Positions 45,625 through 56,930 of a stretch of 64,000 nt of DNA are shown here, in pieces (the first letter of the stretch is position 1; each line of letters starts with the position of its first letter). Source of the DNA: Anaerolinea thermophila UNI-1 (GTDB taxonomy: Bacteria > Chloroflexota > Anaerolineae > Anaerolineales > Anaerolineaceae); contig NC_014960.1 of the NCBI RefSeq assembly GCF_000199675.1, positions 2,976,001 to 3,040,000 on the forward strand, written 5' to 3'. The notes beneath the pieces were generated by a model that was not told where the DNA came from, made no database searches, and saw nothing but the letters and a program-made list of their open reading frames with translations. A program made the position numbers and the translations under genes.

Positions 45625-46104
45625 ATGTCGGTAAAGTCACGCGGAGCAAGTAATCAACAAGTCAGTCGTGCTGGTGAGTATTTTGTTGTTGCCGAATTGA
45701 ACAAGCGCGGGGCGTTTGCCGTGCCTTTTGCTGGCAATATGCCCAAGATTGATGTCATTGCGTGCAACAGCGATGAAAGTCGCACGGTTTACATTCAGGT
45801 CAAGACTAAGCGTGGCTGGAAGACATGGCAATAAAGTATTGTCGGTAGCCAGCCGATGTCCCCCAAAGACGATGAAAACAAATTCTGGGTGTTTGTTGAC
45901 TTGGGCGATACTAATACATCTCCACGCTACTGGATCGTGCCAGAATGGTGGATAAAGGATGATATCTACAAGGCACACCAAGCATATCTAAGCAAACATG
46001 GTGGAATACGCGCTAGGAATCCAGATTCGACACATCACTCGATTGATGACCGTAGGCTTGAACAAAGGAAAGATCGCTGGGATATTCTTGGTATCTTTGA
46101 GTGA
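45625..46104 (+). pseudogene. PD-(D/E)XK-like nuclease with in-frame stop, cassette 4
   Basis: One frame runs from the ATG at 45625 (32 nt into the cassette) to 46104, 159 codons, except for a TAA at 45832-45834. The first half has the nuclease pattern: RAGEYFVVAELNKRG, then Asp in PKIDVIA and Gln-x-Lys in YIQVKTKRG. The second half continues the fold (FWVFVDLGDTN, YWIVPEWWI). Relatives include restriction-like and Holliday-junction-resolvase-like proteins (DUF4365-type). The truncated 69-residue product keeps the catalytic block but loses half the fold. A sequencing error or stop read-through cannot be excluded. Confidence 0.72.
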
Positions 46105-46145
46105 GTCGTTCGCATTTCCAATGAGGTTTTAATCGCAAGGTCACC

Positions 46146-46244
46146 GCCCAACCCGCCGCTCCAGAGCATTGAGCATCTTCTGCTGGGCGTTCCATCCGGC
46201 AAAGGCGTTGCCTCGCTTCAGCGCTGGTTAGAAAAGCGTTAGCG
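46146..46244 (+). other. attC site of cassette 4
   Basis: R'' GCCCAAC (46146-46152, within CCGCCCAAC) complements the cassette start TTGGGCGG at 45593. R' is GTTAGCG at 46238-46244, a looser match to GTTRRRY. The arms pair only partly, so this is the weakest of the four sites. A short dispersed repeat (TTCGACAGGCTCAAC) begins 2 nt later. Confidence 0.65.
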
Positions 46245-46271
46245 GTTCGACAGGCTCAACGAGCAAGCGCA

Positions 46272-46500
46272 CTAAGCCCACATCCACCACCCCACCGCTC
46301 CCACCACAAACCCCACATACCCAGGCATCCGCCGTTCACGGCGCAAGATCCGCCAGAGCAGATACACCACCCCCGCCCCCAGCCACGCCAGCAGGTACAG
46401 GCGCGAGTCAAAAAGCGCCAGCGCCACCAGCCCCTTCATGTCCCCGCCGGGAAACAACCCTATCAGCGCCAAGCACATCACAACCTCAATCAAATGGCTT
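46272..46500 (-). pseudogene. Fragment of type IV prepilin peptidase (A24 family)
   Basis: About 70 residues read leftward: ALIGLFPGGDMKGLVALAL carries the second active-site Asp motif (G-x-G-D-x-K type, here GGDMKG), followed by two hydrophobic helices and a basic loop. The N-terminal half with the first Asp and zinc-binding region is missing. The frame extends only artificially into the tRNA-tail array. It is therefore a remnant cut off at the array edge. Confidence 0.6.
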
Positions 46501-46897
46501 TTGGAGCAGGATAAAATAAAAAGTCCTCTCGTCGAGGACTCGAATAGCATCCCCTCAATGGGGACCGCAGAACCTTTTTGGAGGAGTTAAATAAAAAGGC
46601 TCCTCGTCGAGGACTCGAATAGCATCCCCTCAATGGGGACCGCAGAACCTTTTTGGAGGAGTTAAATAAAAAGGCTCCTCGTCGAGGACTCGAATAGCAT
46701 CCCCTCGATGGGGACCGCAGAACCTTTTTGGAGGAGTTATAAAAAGACTCCTCGTCGAGGACTCGAATAGCATCCCCTCAATGGGGACCGCAGAACCTTT
46801 TTGGAGGAGTTAAATAAAAAGGCTCCTCGTCGAGGACTCGAATAGCATCCCCTCAATGGGGACCGCAGAACCTTTTTGGAGGAGTTAAATAAAAAGG
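46497..46897 (-). repeat. Tandem 73-75-bp repeats carrying the tRNA-Asn 3' tail
   Basis: Read on the minus strand from the tRNA, the tail (TATTCGAGTCCTCGACGAGGAG in parts: TTCGAGTCCTCG then ACGAGGAG) recurs at + positions 46909, 46834, 46759, 46686, 46611 and 46536. That is five full units of 75, 75, 73, 75 and 75 bp. A divergent sixth unit fades out by about 46497. Each unit contains CTCCTC (complementary to the tail's GAGGAG), a hairpin TCCCC-ATTGA-GGGGA (one copy ATCGA) and GCTATTCG before the tail. The core matches the tRNA-Arg array, with the closing pair of the hairpin swapped from A-T to T-A. Confidence 0.93.
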
Positions 46898-46970
46898 CTC
46901 CTCGTCGAGGACTCGAACCTCGAACCTAGCGGTTAACAGCCGCCCGCTCTGCCGATTGAGCTAACGAGGA
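46898..46970 (-). tRNA. tRNA-Asn(GTT)
   Basis: A 73-nt cloverleaf. Acceptor TCCTCGT/ACGAGGA, D-stem GCTC/GAGC, anticodon loop CTGTTAA (anticodon GTT), variable AGGTT, T-stem CGAGG/CCTCG with loop TTCGAGT, discriminator G. CCA is not encoded (GCCT follows). Confidence 0.95.
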
Positions 46971-46980
46971 ATGCGCTTAT

Positions 46981-47009
46981 ATTATAGTCAAGTGCCCTGT
47001 ACCGGTCAA
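46981..47009 (-). promoter_or_regulatory. Promoter of tRNA-Asn
   Basis: On the minus strand TTGACC (47009-47004), 17-nt spacer, TATAAT (46986-46981), 11 nt before the tRNA. Transcription would run through the tRNA into the repeat array. Confidence 0.82.
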
Positions 47010-47077
47010 GGTACTGGAACGAATTTTTAGAAAATTTTTAAGTCAGAATCCCCCTTTTCTTTCCCTCCCAACCCGGA

Positions 47078-47083
47078 TATAAT
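47078..47083 (+). promoter_or_regulatory. -10 element of the valS T-box transcript
   Basis: TATAAT at 47078-47083, a few bases before the T-box leader begins. A good -35 is not visible at the right distance. Confidence 0.6.
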
Positions 47084-47094
47084 CAAAACACAAT

Positions 47095-47371
47095 TGAATC
47101 ACCGAGCCGCCGGAAGGAGTAGGTTCGAGGACGTCTGACAGAGAAGGAGGGCAGGGTGTGAGCCTCCGCAGATGGCACGAACTGAAGTCGTCCGGCAAGA
47201 ACGCCGAAGAAACTCACCCGCACGGTGAGGAGTAGACCGGCGCGGGAAAGCCCGTTACAGCCCAACCGGATGTCGGTCCGGGAAGTGCGTTCCGCTCCAA
47301 GCGGAACGAAGCGAGGTGGTACCGCGGAAGATGCCTTTCGTCCTCAACCAAGACGAAAGGTTTTTGTTTTT
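47095..47371 (+). ncRNA. T-box leader (valine) with terminator
   Basis: A leader of about 280 nt upstream of valS. The conserved T-box core AGGTGGTACCGCGG is at 47314-47327. It is followed by the terminator hairpin CCTTTCGTC/GACGAAAGG (47334-47360) and a T-run. The specifier is probably GTC (47187-47189, Val) in the loop after ACTGAA. Uncharged tRNA-Val should stabilise the antiterminator and switch valS on. Confidence 0.9.
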
Positions 47372-47421
47372 ACAGTCCTGGGCAAATCCAGCCCACAACT
47401 CTACAGGAAAGGGTGATTGCT

Positions 47422-50130
<2,709 letters not shown>

Positions 50131-50149
50131 AAAGCCCGTTAAATTGGGT

Positions 50150-50184
50150 ACAGGGCTGTCTTTTTCAGGACAGCCCTTTTTTGT
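50150..50184 (+). terminator. Terminator of valS
   Basis: AGGGCTGTC (50152-50160) pairs with GACAGCCCT (50169-50177) and is followed by TTTTTTG. It lies about 20 nt after the valS stop. Confidence 0.9.
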
Positions 50185-50242
50185 TCTGTATCTCTGGTAA
50201 TCCTAATGATACAATGATACAATATGGCTTGAGGAGAATGCA

Positions 50243-51199
50243 ATGAACGCAACCATCGACCGCAAACGCATTAGCATCTTTCTGGCATTTGCCTTTGGCA
50301 TTGCCTGGTTTTTTGGTGGACTGCTCTACCTGCTGGTGGTGCGTCCCTCCGGCGGACAGGCGTTGACTCCCGTTCAGCAAACGCTCAGTTTCCTTTTGCT
50401 GGCAGTGGGCTACATGAGCGCTCCGGCGCTGGCGAATGTACTCACCCGCATCGTCACCCGCGAGGGATGGAGCAATTTGTGGCTTGCGCCGCGCTTTCAG
50501 AAAGGCTGGCTATACTGGGTGATTGCCTGGGTAGCCCCAGCTTTACTGACGCTCTTCGGGAGCGCAGTGTTTTTCCTGCTCTTCCCTCAGTACTATGACC
50601 CCAGCATGCCCATCGTGCAGGAACAATTACAGAAATCGGGGGTGACACTGCCCTTTTCTACCTGGGCATTGTTCTGGCTCCAAACCGTGCAAGCCATTCT
50701 CATCGCTCCGCTGATCAACAGCATTTTTACTTTCGGAGAAGAGTTTGGATGGCGCGCTTACCTGCTCCAGAAACTGCTTCCTTTGGGTAAACGTCGTGCC
50801 CTGTTACTGCTGGGGGTGATTTGGGGCATCTGGCACGCGCCGGTAATTGCTCAGGGACACAACTATGGCATGCAGTACGCCGGATACCCCTGGCTGGGTA
50901 TTCTTGCCATGACCATTTTCACCATTGGCGCGGGATGCTTCCTGGGCTGGGCAACCCTCAAAGCCGGCAGTGTCTGGCCCGCCGTCATCGGGCATGCCGC
51001 CATCAACGGGATTGCCGGACTGGGTATGCTTCTGAGCACCGGCAGCCCCAACCCCGTACTGGGTCCCAGCGTGGCGGGATTGCTGGGCGGCATGGGCTTC
51101 CTGCTGGCAGGATTGGCTGTTCTGGTGATTCCCTGGAAGGCATCCTTGCCCGAAGAAACCACTGCCCCGGATATCCATCCCCCATCTACCCAGGCATAG
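50243..51199 (+). CDS. CPBP-family intramembrane metalloprotease (host copy)
   Basis: 318 residues with about eight hydrophobic helices. Motifs are GEEFGWRAYLL (E-E-x3-R), GVIWGIWHAPVI (His) and VIGHAAINGI. The C-terminal 30 residues are a Pro-rich soluble tail. Codon use is host-like, unlike the cassette copy at 35551, which is also shorter. Substrate and role are unknown; CPBP proteins act in prenyl-protein processing, bacteriocin tolerance or signalling. It is monocistronic, with a hairpin after the stop. Confidence 0.9.
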   Translation: MNATIDRKRISIFLAFAFGIAWFFGGLLYLLVVRPSGGQALTPVQQTLSFLLLAVGYMSAPALANVLTRIVTREGWSNLWLAPRFQKGWLYWVIAWVAPALLTLFGSAVFFLLFPQYYDPSMPIVQEQLQKSGVTLPFSTWALFWLQTVQAILIAPLINSIFTFGEEFGWRAYLLQKLLPLGKRRALLLLGVIWGIWHAPVIAQGHNYGMQYAGYPWLGILAMTIFTIGAGCFLGWATLKAGSVWPAVIGHAAINGIAGLGMLLSTGSPNPVLGPSVAGLLGGMGFLLAGLAVLVIPWKASLPEETTAPDIHPPSTQA

Positions 51200-51221
51200 C
51201 CCGAATTTCTGATCTTTTCCA

Positions 51222-51245
51222 CAGGGACGAGCCATTTCGTCCCTG
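51222..51245 (+). terminator. Hairpin after the CPBP gene
   Basis: CAGGGACGA (51222-51230) pairs with TCGTCCCTG (51237-51245) around six bases. No clear T-run follows, so efficiency as a terminator is uncertain. A TATAAT -10 box for the next operon follows at 51278-51283. Confidence 0.6.
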
Positions 51246-51320
51246 TTCGGGGTTAAAAAACAGGGAGTCTTTTGGTTTATAATTGAAAAGTATCACGTCC
51301 ACAATGGAACGGAGGTTTTC

Positions 51321-51656
51321 ATGGAGATTGAGCATACTCAGTACAAGCACTGCGATCTGGTCAAAGCCCGAGGGCGCATTGACAGTTACACCGCGCCGCA
51401 ACTGAGCGAAGCCCTGAACAAAATTACCGAGAGCGGGCGATACAAAATCGCTCTGGATTTAAGTGGGGTGGAATTTATGTCCAGCGCTGGACTGCGGGCG
51501 CTGATCAACACCCAGAAAGTGTGCAAGCGCTACAATCGCGGTGAACTGGTGCTGGTGAGCGTTCCGGAAAACATCCGCGCCGCGCTGGACCTGGCAGGCT
51601 TCATCCCTCTCTTCAAGATCTACGACGATGTAGTCACAGCGATAGGAAATCTCTAA
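51321..51656 (+). CDS. STAS-domain anti-sigma factor antagonist (SpoIIAA/RsbV-like)
   Basis: 111 residues covering one STAS domain. The phosphorylatable Ser is in FMSSAGLRALI (near 54-55), preceded by IALDLSGVEF. In partner switching the unphosphorylated form binds the RsbW-type kinase and frees its client; the kinase phosphorylates it to switch off, and an RsbU-type phosphatase resets it. All three components are in this operon, so the loop is self-contained. A TATAAT box lies about 40 nt upstream. Confidence 0.93.
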   Translation: MEIEHTQYKHCDLVKARGRIDSYTAPQLSEALNKITESGRYKIALDLSGVEFMSSAGLRALINTQKVCKRYNRGELVLVSVPENIRAALDLAGFIPLFKIYDDVVTAIGNL

Positions 51657-51662
51657 CCGTCT

Positions 51663-52112
51663 GTGTCTGCACATCCGATTCAACGTCGGTTTCCAGGGCG
51701 TTACGCCAGTCTCGCGGAAATTGGAGAATTTGTCCGCGGGGAAGCCCGGCGGGCAGGCTTCAGTGAGTTCAACATCTACACCATTGAAATGGCAGTGGAT
51801 GAAGCCTGCTCGAATATTATCGAACATGCCTATCAGGGAGAAGACAAAGGTGAGATTCTCCTGACCGTATCTGCCGACGAGAAAGGGCTGACCGTAGTAA
51901 TGGAAGATTACGGTCAGCCTTTTGATCCCCGCACCGTCCCCCCGCCCGACCCCAACGCCCCACTGGAAGAACAACGGGAACACGGCTGGGGGTTGTATAT
52001 CATCCAGCAATGGATGGATGAAGTACATTTCGAATTTACGCCCACCGGTAATCGCCTGACACTGGTCAAATACCGTCATGCTCCCGCGCGGGAAGCCTCA
52101 AAAAAGCCATGA
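51663..52112 (+). CDS. Anti-sigma factor serine kinase (RsbW/SpoIIAB-like)
   Basis: 149 residues from a GTG start at 51663. The HATPase_c_2 (GHKL) fold is shown by the N-box AVDEACSNIIEHAY (near 40-53) and the glycine-rich lid HGWGLYIIQQWMDEV (near 110). Such kinases bind and hold a sigma factor (or other client), and phosphorylate the STAS antagonist encoded just upstream. No sigma factor gene is nearby, so the client may be elsewhere or may not be a sigma factor. Its stop overlaps the start of the phosphatase gene (ATGA). Confidence 0.9.
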   Translation: MSAHPIQRRFPGRYASLAEIGEFVRGEARRAGFSEFNIYTIEMAVDEACSNIIEHAYQGEDKGEILLTVSADEKGLTVVMEDYGQPFDPRTVPPPDPNAPLEEQREHGWGLYIIQQWMDEVHFEFTPTGNRLTLVKYRHAPAREASKKP

Positions 52113-55100
52113 ATTTTCCAACGGGTGAGATGATGGTGAAGATTCCTCACTGGAAAGCCTTTGCTAGCCTCAGTGAAGAGATCATTGCACTGGGGGAAAT
52201 CCAAGCCCAGCATCAGCGCATTGACCGCGCTGCGGCAGAGTTCTTCGGCGCCCGCGCTACGTTGTGGCTGTCTTCCCCTGCTTACCCGTTGCCAGGAGAG
52301 AAAGAAGAAATTCCTACCCTGCCCGACGCTCCCGCTCCCGACCTGGTGCAACGCGCCCATCTGGAACGGACTGTCCTCTACGGGCTGGATGCATATGCCA
52401 CCGATTCCGCCGGAGTAAACACTGCCCGCGCCGCGGCGCTCCCCTTGATTGCCAACCACACGCTGCTGGGGGTGTTACAGGTGGAACGAAGTCAGGGTGA
52501 GCCGTTTTCTGCAGAAGAGCAAGCCCGGATGGAAGACTTTGCCGCGCACCTCGCTGCAGCCCTAGAAATTTCCCGGCAGGAACGCCTGAAAGCCTGGCGA
52601 CTTCAGCAGTTGGAACTGGTGCGCCAGGTGAGTGCGCAGGTTGCCAGTGTGCTTAACCTGGATGAATTATGCCGGCGGGTCACCTACCTGATTCGTGAGA
52701 CCTTCAATTATTACTATGTAGCCCTCTTCAGTTTTGAGCCTTCTCAGCAAACTTTACATTTTCGGGCTGATGCTTCCCTTTATGACACCCATCCATTTTC
52801 CCCGGGGTACACCATCCATTCCGGCGAAGGGTTGATTGGCACCTGCGCACAGAAGCAAACGCAGATCATTGCGCCGGACGTACTTGCCAGCCCGCATTAC
52901 CGCCCCATTGACCTGCTCCCTGAAACCCTTTCGGAAGCCTGTTTTCCCCTTAAAGTGGAAAACGAACTTTTAGGCGTGCTGGATGTGCAAAGCGACCTGT
53001 ACGACGCCTTCAACGAGACGGATATCCTGGTGCTGAATGCTCTGGCAGATAACATCGCCATTGCCATGCAGGCGGCGCGTCTGTACACCGGTCTGGAACA
53101 GCGGGTACAGGAAATTTCCTCGGTGTTCGAGATCAGCCACGCGCTGAACTCCATCCTGGAACTGGATCAACTGCTGGATGAGGTGGTCAGACTGATTCAG
53201 CGGCGTTTCGGCTATCCGCATGTCTCGATTTTTACCGTACATCCTGGCAGAAGGCTGGTGATTTTTCAGGCAGGGAGCGGAGAACGCAGTGCTTCGATGC
53301 GCGAACAGGGCTTTGCCTATCCACTGGATGCGGAACAGGGCATCATCTCATGGGTGGCGCGCACCGGTAAAACCCTGCTGGCAAATGACGTAACCCGTGA
53401 ACCGCTGTATTTGCCCTCGCCCCTGCCACCGGAAAACACAGGCTCGGAACTTGCCATTCCCGTACGCCTTGGGGATGAGGTGCTGGCAGTACTGGATCTG
53501 CAAAGCGATGCAAAGAACGCCTTTAGCGAGCAACACGTACACCTGTTTGAAGCCATTGCTGCCAGCATCGCTATTGCCTATCGCAACGCTACCCTGTACC
53601 GCTCGGAAAAGTGGCGGCGGCAGGTGGCAGAAAGTTTTCGTGATATCGCTTACCAGATTTCCAGCGAGGTGAACCTGCCGGAATTACTGGATAACATCCT
53701 GACCCGCCTGGAGCAAAACCTGCCCTGTGACGCCTCTGCCATCTTCCTCATCGAAGACGAAATGGAAGACTCCATTGGCACTTCGATCCACCCGCTGAAA
53801 CTGGCAGCCCTGCATGGAGCCGAACCGGCACGCATCGAGCAGGTGCTACGCGAGCATCCCGAAGTCCAGGATCGCCTGAAATCTCTGCTGGATCAGGTAG
53901 AGCCCTACATCCGCACACCGGGTGAGCCTTACGGCCCCCTGGGTTATGCGCTTAACCTGCCCGAAGATTACTCGTCCATCGTTGCCCCCTTAAGGGTGGG
54001 AAACAAACCCCTGGGATTACTCGTCCTGGTTCACAGCACCTTTGGACGCTACGGAAGCGAAGCCCGCAGCATGACAGCCACATTTGCCGGGTATGCCGCG
54101 GTAGCCATTCAAAATTCGCGTTTGTATCTGGAAGCCCAGCAAGAAGCCCTGATCTCTACCATGCTCTTGCAGGTCGCTGAAGTCAGCCAGAGCATCCTCT
54201 CCATGGATGATTTGCTAGAAACCATGCTGAGGTTAACGCGCTTGCTGGTGGGAGTGCGCAAATGCGCCTTCCTGTTTAAGGAAGAAGATGAGTCCTACTT
54301 TACCCTGCGCGCCTGGCATGGCTTTGAGATTCCCGAAGGCGCCGCCGTGCGCCTTCCTGCCAGCGTACCTGCACTGATGCAGTTGAACGAGAGCCGTGCC
54401 CCTCTGTTCCTGAACGACCCGGCAAACGATTTGGGCTTGCCCGAGGCAGGATTGCCCGAGGGCAATGGAGCGCTTCTTATGCTTCCTCTGCTGGTCCGCG
54501 GGGATTTAATCGGCGCGTATCTGGTCACCCTGCAAACCCAGCGCAAAGAGATGGGAGAGCACGCCTTCGATCCCAAGTCACTGGCAATTCTGCAGGGCAT
54601 TGCTCACCAAACTTCCATTGCGGTGGAAAATTTGCGCCTGCTGGAAGCCCGTCAGGAAGAAGCCTATGTCACAGCAGTCCTCTTGCAAGCAGCGCAGGCA
54701 ATAGTCTCGGCAAGTTCTCTGGAAGACCTGCTGGATTCGGTGGTTCACCTTTTGCCCATCCTTGTAGGCATTGATATTTGTTTGATTTACCTTTGGGATG
54801 CGGAAGGGCAAACCTTCCGTCCTGCCGCCGTGCACGGCGAAAACCGGGCACAGGAACGTTCCCTGCGCAGTGAACACTACCCCTATGGCGAACATCGCCT
54901 GCTGGATGCCCTGCTGGTAACTGGTATGGTGCATGTCGTGCCACTGCCAACCGATGAAGTGGTTGATGTTGAAGACTGGGCACTGTTGCGTGCTTACCCG
55001 CTGGAGCCGGGCGCATCCATAGCCGACCTGCCACAAGGCGATTGGCTGTTAGGCTTCCCGCTGACGGTACGGGGCAAAGTGCTGGGAGCATTGCTGGCAC

Positions 55101-55960
55101 GCGAGCACACCACCTCTTTGCGGGTGCGAGAGCGGCGGCTGGAAATCATTCACGGCATTGCCCGCCAGACCAGCCTTGCCATTCAAAACGAAGTCCTGCG
55201 ACGGGAAATGGTGCAGAACGAGCGCATGGAACAGGAAATTCGTCTGGCACGCCAGATTCAGGAAACCTTCCTGCCCAGCAACCTGCCCTCGCCGGAAGGC
55301 TGGGAAATTGATGTGCGCTGGGAGACCGCACGCACCGTAGGCGGGGATTTCTACGATTGCTTCATGCTGGATGAGCACCGCATTGGGCTGGTAGTGGCAG
55401 ACGTTTCGGACAAAGGCTTGCCCGCCGCGCTGTACATGACGGTGACCCGCACGCTGATTCGCTCCCATCAAAGCGAACGGGAAGATCCGGCAAAAGTGCT
55501 GAAAGAGGTCAACGCCCTGTTGTTCAGCGAGTCGCCCGAGTCCATGTTCATCACCGCCGTGTACGCCATTCTGGACACTCGCAACGGGCAGGTCATTTAC
55601 GCCAATGCCGGGCACAATCGTCCACTGGTGTACCGTCAAGCCAGCCAAACAGTAGAAGAAACTGCCAAAGGGGGGATGGCGCTGGGCGTCCTGCCTGACC
55701 TGGAACTGGAAAACCACACTTTGGAACTGGAAGCGGGCGACGCCATGCTGATGTTTACCGACGGCGCTTTCGATACCCTTTCGCCCAGTGGCGAGGATTT
55801 TGGGGAAGAACGTCTGCGCGCAGCCTTCCGCAGTGCCGGGAACTTACCTGCCATCGGGATTCTGGCGCTGGTAGATCGTGCTTTAACCGAATTCCGGCAG
55901 GGAGCACCCCTCAGCGATGACATCACCCTGCTGGTGGTGCGCCGCACCCCGCAGGAATAA
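52109..55960 (+). CDS. Six-GAF RsbU-type PP2C phosphatase
   Basis: 1283 residues. Six GAF-like domains in tandem are read at about 20-165, 170-325, 330-500, 505-680, 685-850 and 855-1045. The C-terminal PPM/SpoIIE phosphatase follows at about 1060-1280 (GGDFYDCF with a metal-binding Asp, ADVSDKGLPAALYMT, GHNRPLVYR, and FTDGAFDTL). No transmembrane segment is seen. Most RsbU-like proteins have one or two sensor domains, so six is unusual. It should dephosphorylate the STAS antagonist at 51321 when a GAF signal arrives. The ATG overlaps the kinase stop, giving a three-gene operon. The ligands are unknown. Confidence 0.93.
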   Translation: MNFPTGEMMVKIPHWKAFASLSEEIIALGEIQAQHQRIDRAAAEFFGARATLWLSSPAYPLPGEKEEIPTLPDAPAPDLVQRAHLERTVLYGLDAYATDSAGVNTARAAALPLIANHTLLGVLQVERSQGEPFSAEEQARMEDFAAHLAAALEISRQERLKAWRLQQLELVRQVSAQVASVLNLDELCRRVTYLIRETFNYYYVALFSFEPSQQTLHFRADASLYDTHPFSPGYTIHSGEGLIGTCAQKQTQIIAPDVLASPHYRPIDLLPETLSEACFPLKVENELLGVLDVQSDLYDAFNETDILVLNALADNIAIAMQAARLYTGLEQRVQEISSVFEISHALNSILELDQLLDEVVRLIQRRFGYPHVSIFTVHPGRRLVIFQAGSGERSASMREQGFAYPLDAEQGIISWVARTGKTLLANDVTREPLYLPSPLPPENTGSELAIPVRLGDEVLAVLDLQSDAKNAFSEQHVHLFEAIAASIAIAYRNATLYRSEKWRRQVAESFRDIAYQISSEVNLPELLDNILTRLEQNLPCDASAIFLIEDEMEDSIGTSIHPLKLAALHGAEPARIEQVLREHPEVQDRLKSLLDQVEPYIRTPGEPYGPLGYALNLPEDYSSIVAPLRVGNKPLGLLVLVHSTFGRYGSEARSMTATFAGYAAVAIQNSRLYLEAQQEALISTMLLQVAEVSQSILSMDDLLETMLRLTRLLVGVRKCAFLFKEEDESYFTLRAWHGFEIPEGAAVRLPASVPALMQLNESRAPLFLNDPANDLGLPEAGLPEGNGALLMLPLLVRGDLIGAYLVTLQTQRKEMGEHAFDPKSLAILQGIAHQTSIAVENLRLLEARQEEAYVTAVLLQAAQAIVSASSLEDLLDSVVHLLPILVGIDICLIYLWDAEGQTFRPAAVHGENRAQERSLRSEHYPYGEHRLLDALLVTGMVHVVPLPTDEVVDVEDWALLRAYPLEPGASIADLPQGDWLLGFPLTVRGKVLGALLAREHTTSLRVRERRLEIIHGIARQTSLAIQNEVLRREMVQNERMEQEIRLARQIQETFLPSNLPSPEGWEIDVRWETARTVGGDFYDCFMLDEHRIGLVVADVSDKGLPAALYMTVTRTLIRSHQSEREDPAKVLKEVNALLFSESPESMFITAVYAILDTRNGQVIYANAGHNRPLVYRQASQTVEETAKGGMALGVLPDLELENHTLELEAGDAMLMFTDGAFDTLSPSGEDFGEERLRAAFRSAGNLPAIGILALVDRALTEFRQGAPLSDDITLLVVRRTPQE

Positions 55961-55987
55961 ATCCACTTTTTTCCAGACAAGAAGAAG

Positions 55988-56452
55988 TTAATCCCCAAAA
56001 AACAATGCCCACCACACTTCCCAGTTTTGCGGGGGCGGTTGCGGGGTGGGGAATCCCAGCGGGGTGGGGGTGGGTTTACCAACCGGGGTGAGCGGCACAA
56101 CCAGCACATCGCCCTCGCGAATCATGCGGCGATCGCGGGCGAACTCTTCCACCGCGGCTTCCGAGGTGATATAGGCTTTACGGGTTTCCAGCGCCTGCAC
56201 GGTGGCGGTCAGTTGCATGACCTGCGTGCTGAGTTGATCGCGCTGAGTGGTCAGGCGGATGTTCTGACTGATGCGCTGATTCAGACTAGCAAAGACCAGC
56301 GCCAGCAAGAGAAGCACCACAACAAGGATGATCTGCTGGCGCAGGCGCGAATCCATCCAGGGGCGAGGTTTCCCATCCGGGGGCCTTCGCTGAAGAAAGG
56401 ACAGGTTCAAGCGGGGCAACAAAAAACGGGCGCGGCGTTTCCGTTCAGGCAT
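55988..56452 (-). CDS. FtsB/DivIC-like septum formation initiator
   Basis: 154 residues from the ATG at 56450-56452; the open frame upstream runs through tRNA-Leu and is not coding. A basic cytoplasmic N-terminus (1-38) is followed by one transmembrane helix (QIILVVVLLLLALVFASL, about 40-58) and a coiled coil with heptads (LSTQVMQLTATVQALETRKAY). The short region VEEFARDRRMIREGD is typical of DivIC/FtsB. A Pro-rich tail ends it. The family links FtsL to the divisome at the septum. The gene lies downstream of tRNA-Leu on the same strand. Confidence 0.82.
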   Translation of the reverse strand: MPERKRRARFLLPRLNLSFLQRRPPDGKPRPWMDSRLRQQIILVVVLLLLALVFASLNQRISQNIRLTTQRDQLSTQVMQLTATVQALETRKAYITSEAAVEEFARDRRMIREGDVLVVPLTPVGKPTPTPLGFPTPQPPPQNWEVWWALFFGD

Positions 56453-56485
56453 ATCTTTATTATAACCCGTAATGGTGACGGGAAT

Positions 56486-56512
56486 GAAAAAACCCCGCAA
56501 TTGCGGGGTCGA
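56486..56512 (-). terminator. Terminator of tRNA-Leu
   Basis: On the minus strand ACCCCGCAA-TTGCGGGGT (56491-56509) is followed by TTTTTTCATTCC. It lies directly after the tRNA and before the FtsB-like gene. Confidence 0.88.
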
Positions 56513-56513
56513 G

Positions 56514-56597
<84 letters not shown>

Positions 56598-56610
56598 TTA
56601 CCTGTCTTGT

Positions 56611-56638
56611 ATTTTAACGCAAACCGGGGATTTGTCAA
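56611..56638 (-). promoter_or_regulatory. Promoter of tRNA-Leu
   Basis: On the minus strand TTGACA (56638-56633), 16-nt spacer, TAAAAT (56616-56611), 13 nt before the tRNA. Confidence 0.82.
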
Positions 56639-56639
56639 G

Positions 56640-56930
56640 GAAGGGTTGAGAAAAAAAGCGGCAAGCCCACCAATCCCCATATCGAAGCCGCGGGCTAAGC
56701 CGATCTCCAAGCCTGTCGAGGATGCCGAAGCCTGCGCACACTCCCTGCAAGCATTCGCCTCGACAGGCTCGACGAACGAGGTTATGTCGTTGCGAGCGCG
56801 AAACACTTTCCCATGTCTGGCGGGGTGGTGAGTCTTTGATGAGGTGGCTTCGAGATTCCGCTCTCTTCAGAGGCTTGCCCCAACACACCGCCCCACTTAT
56901 GGGATTGACATACCCCCTGGTGGCAACCTG
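56640..56930. other. Decayed intergenic region with inverted dispersed repeats
   Basis: No real gene is supported. AGCCTGTCGAGG (56710-56721) is the reverse complement of CCTCGACAGGCT (56758-56769), two copies of the element also found at 8766 and 46246. The rest looks like degraded coding DNA near the end of the MBL-fold pseudogene. Confidence 0.5.
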
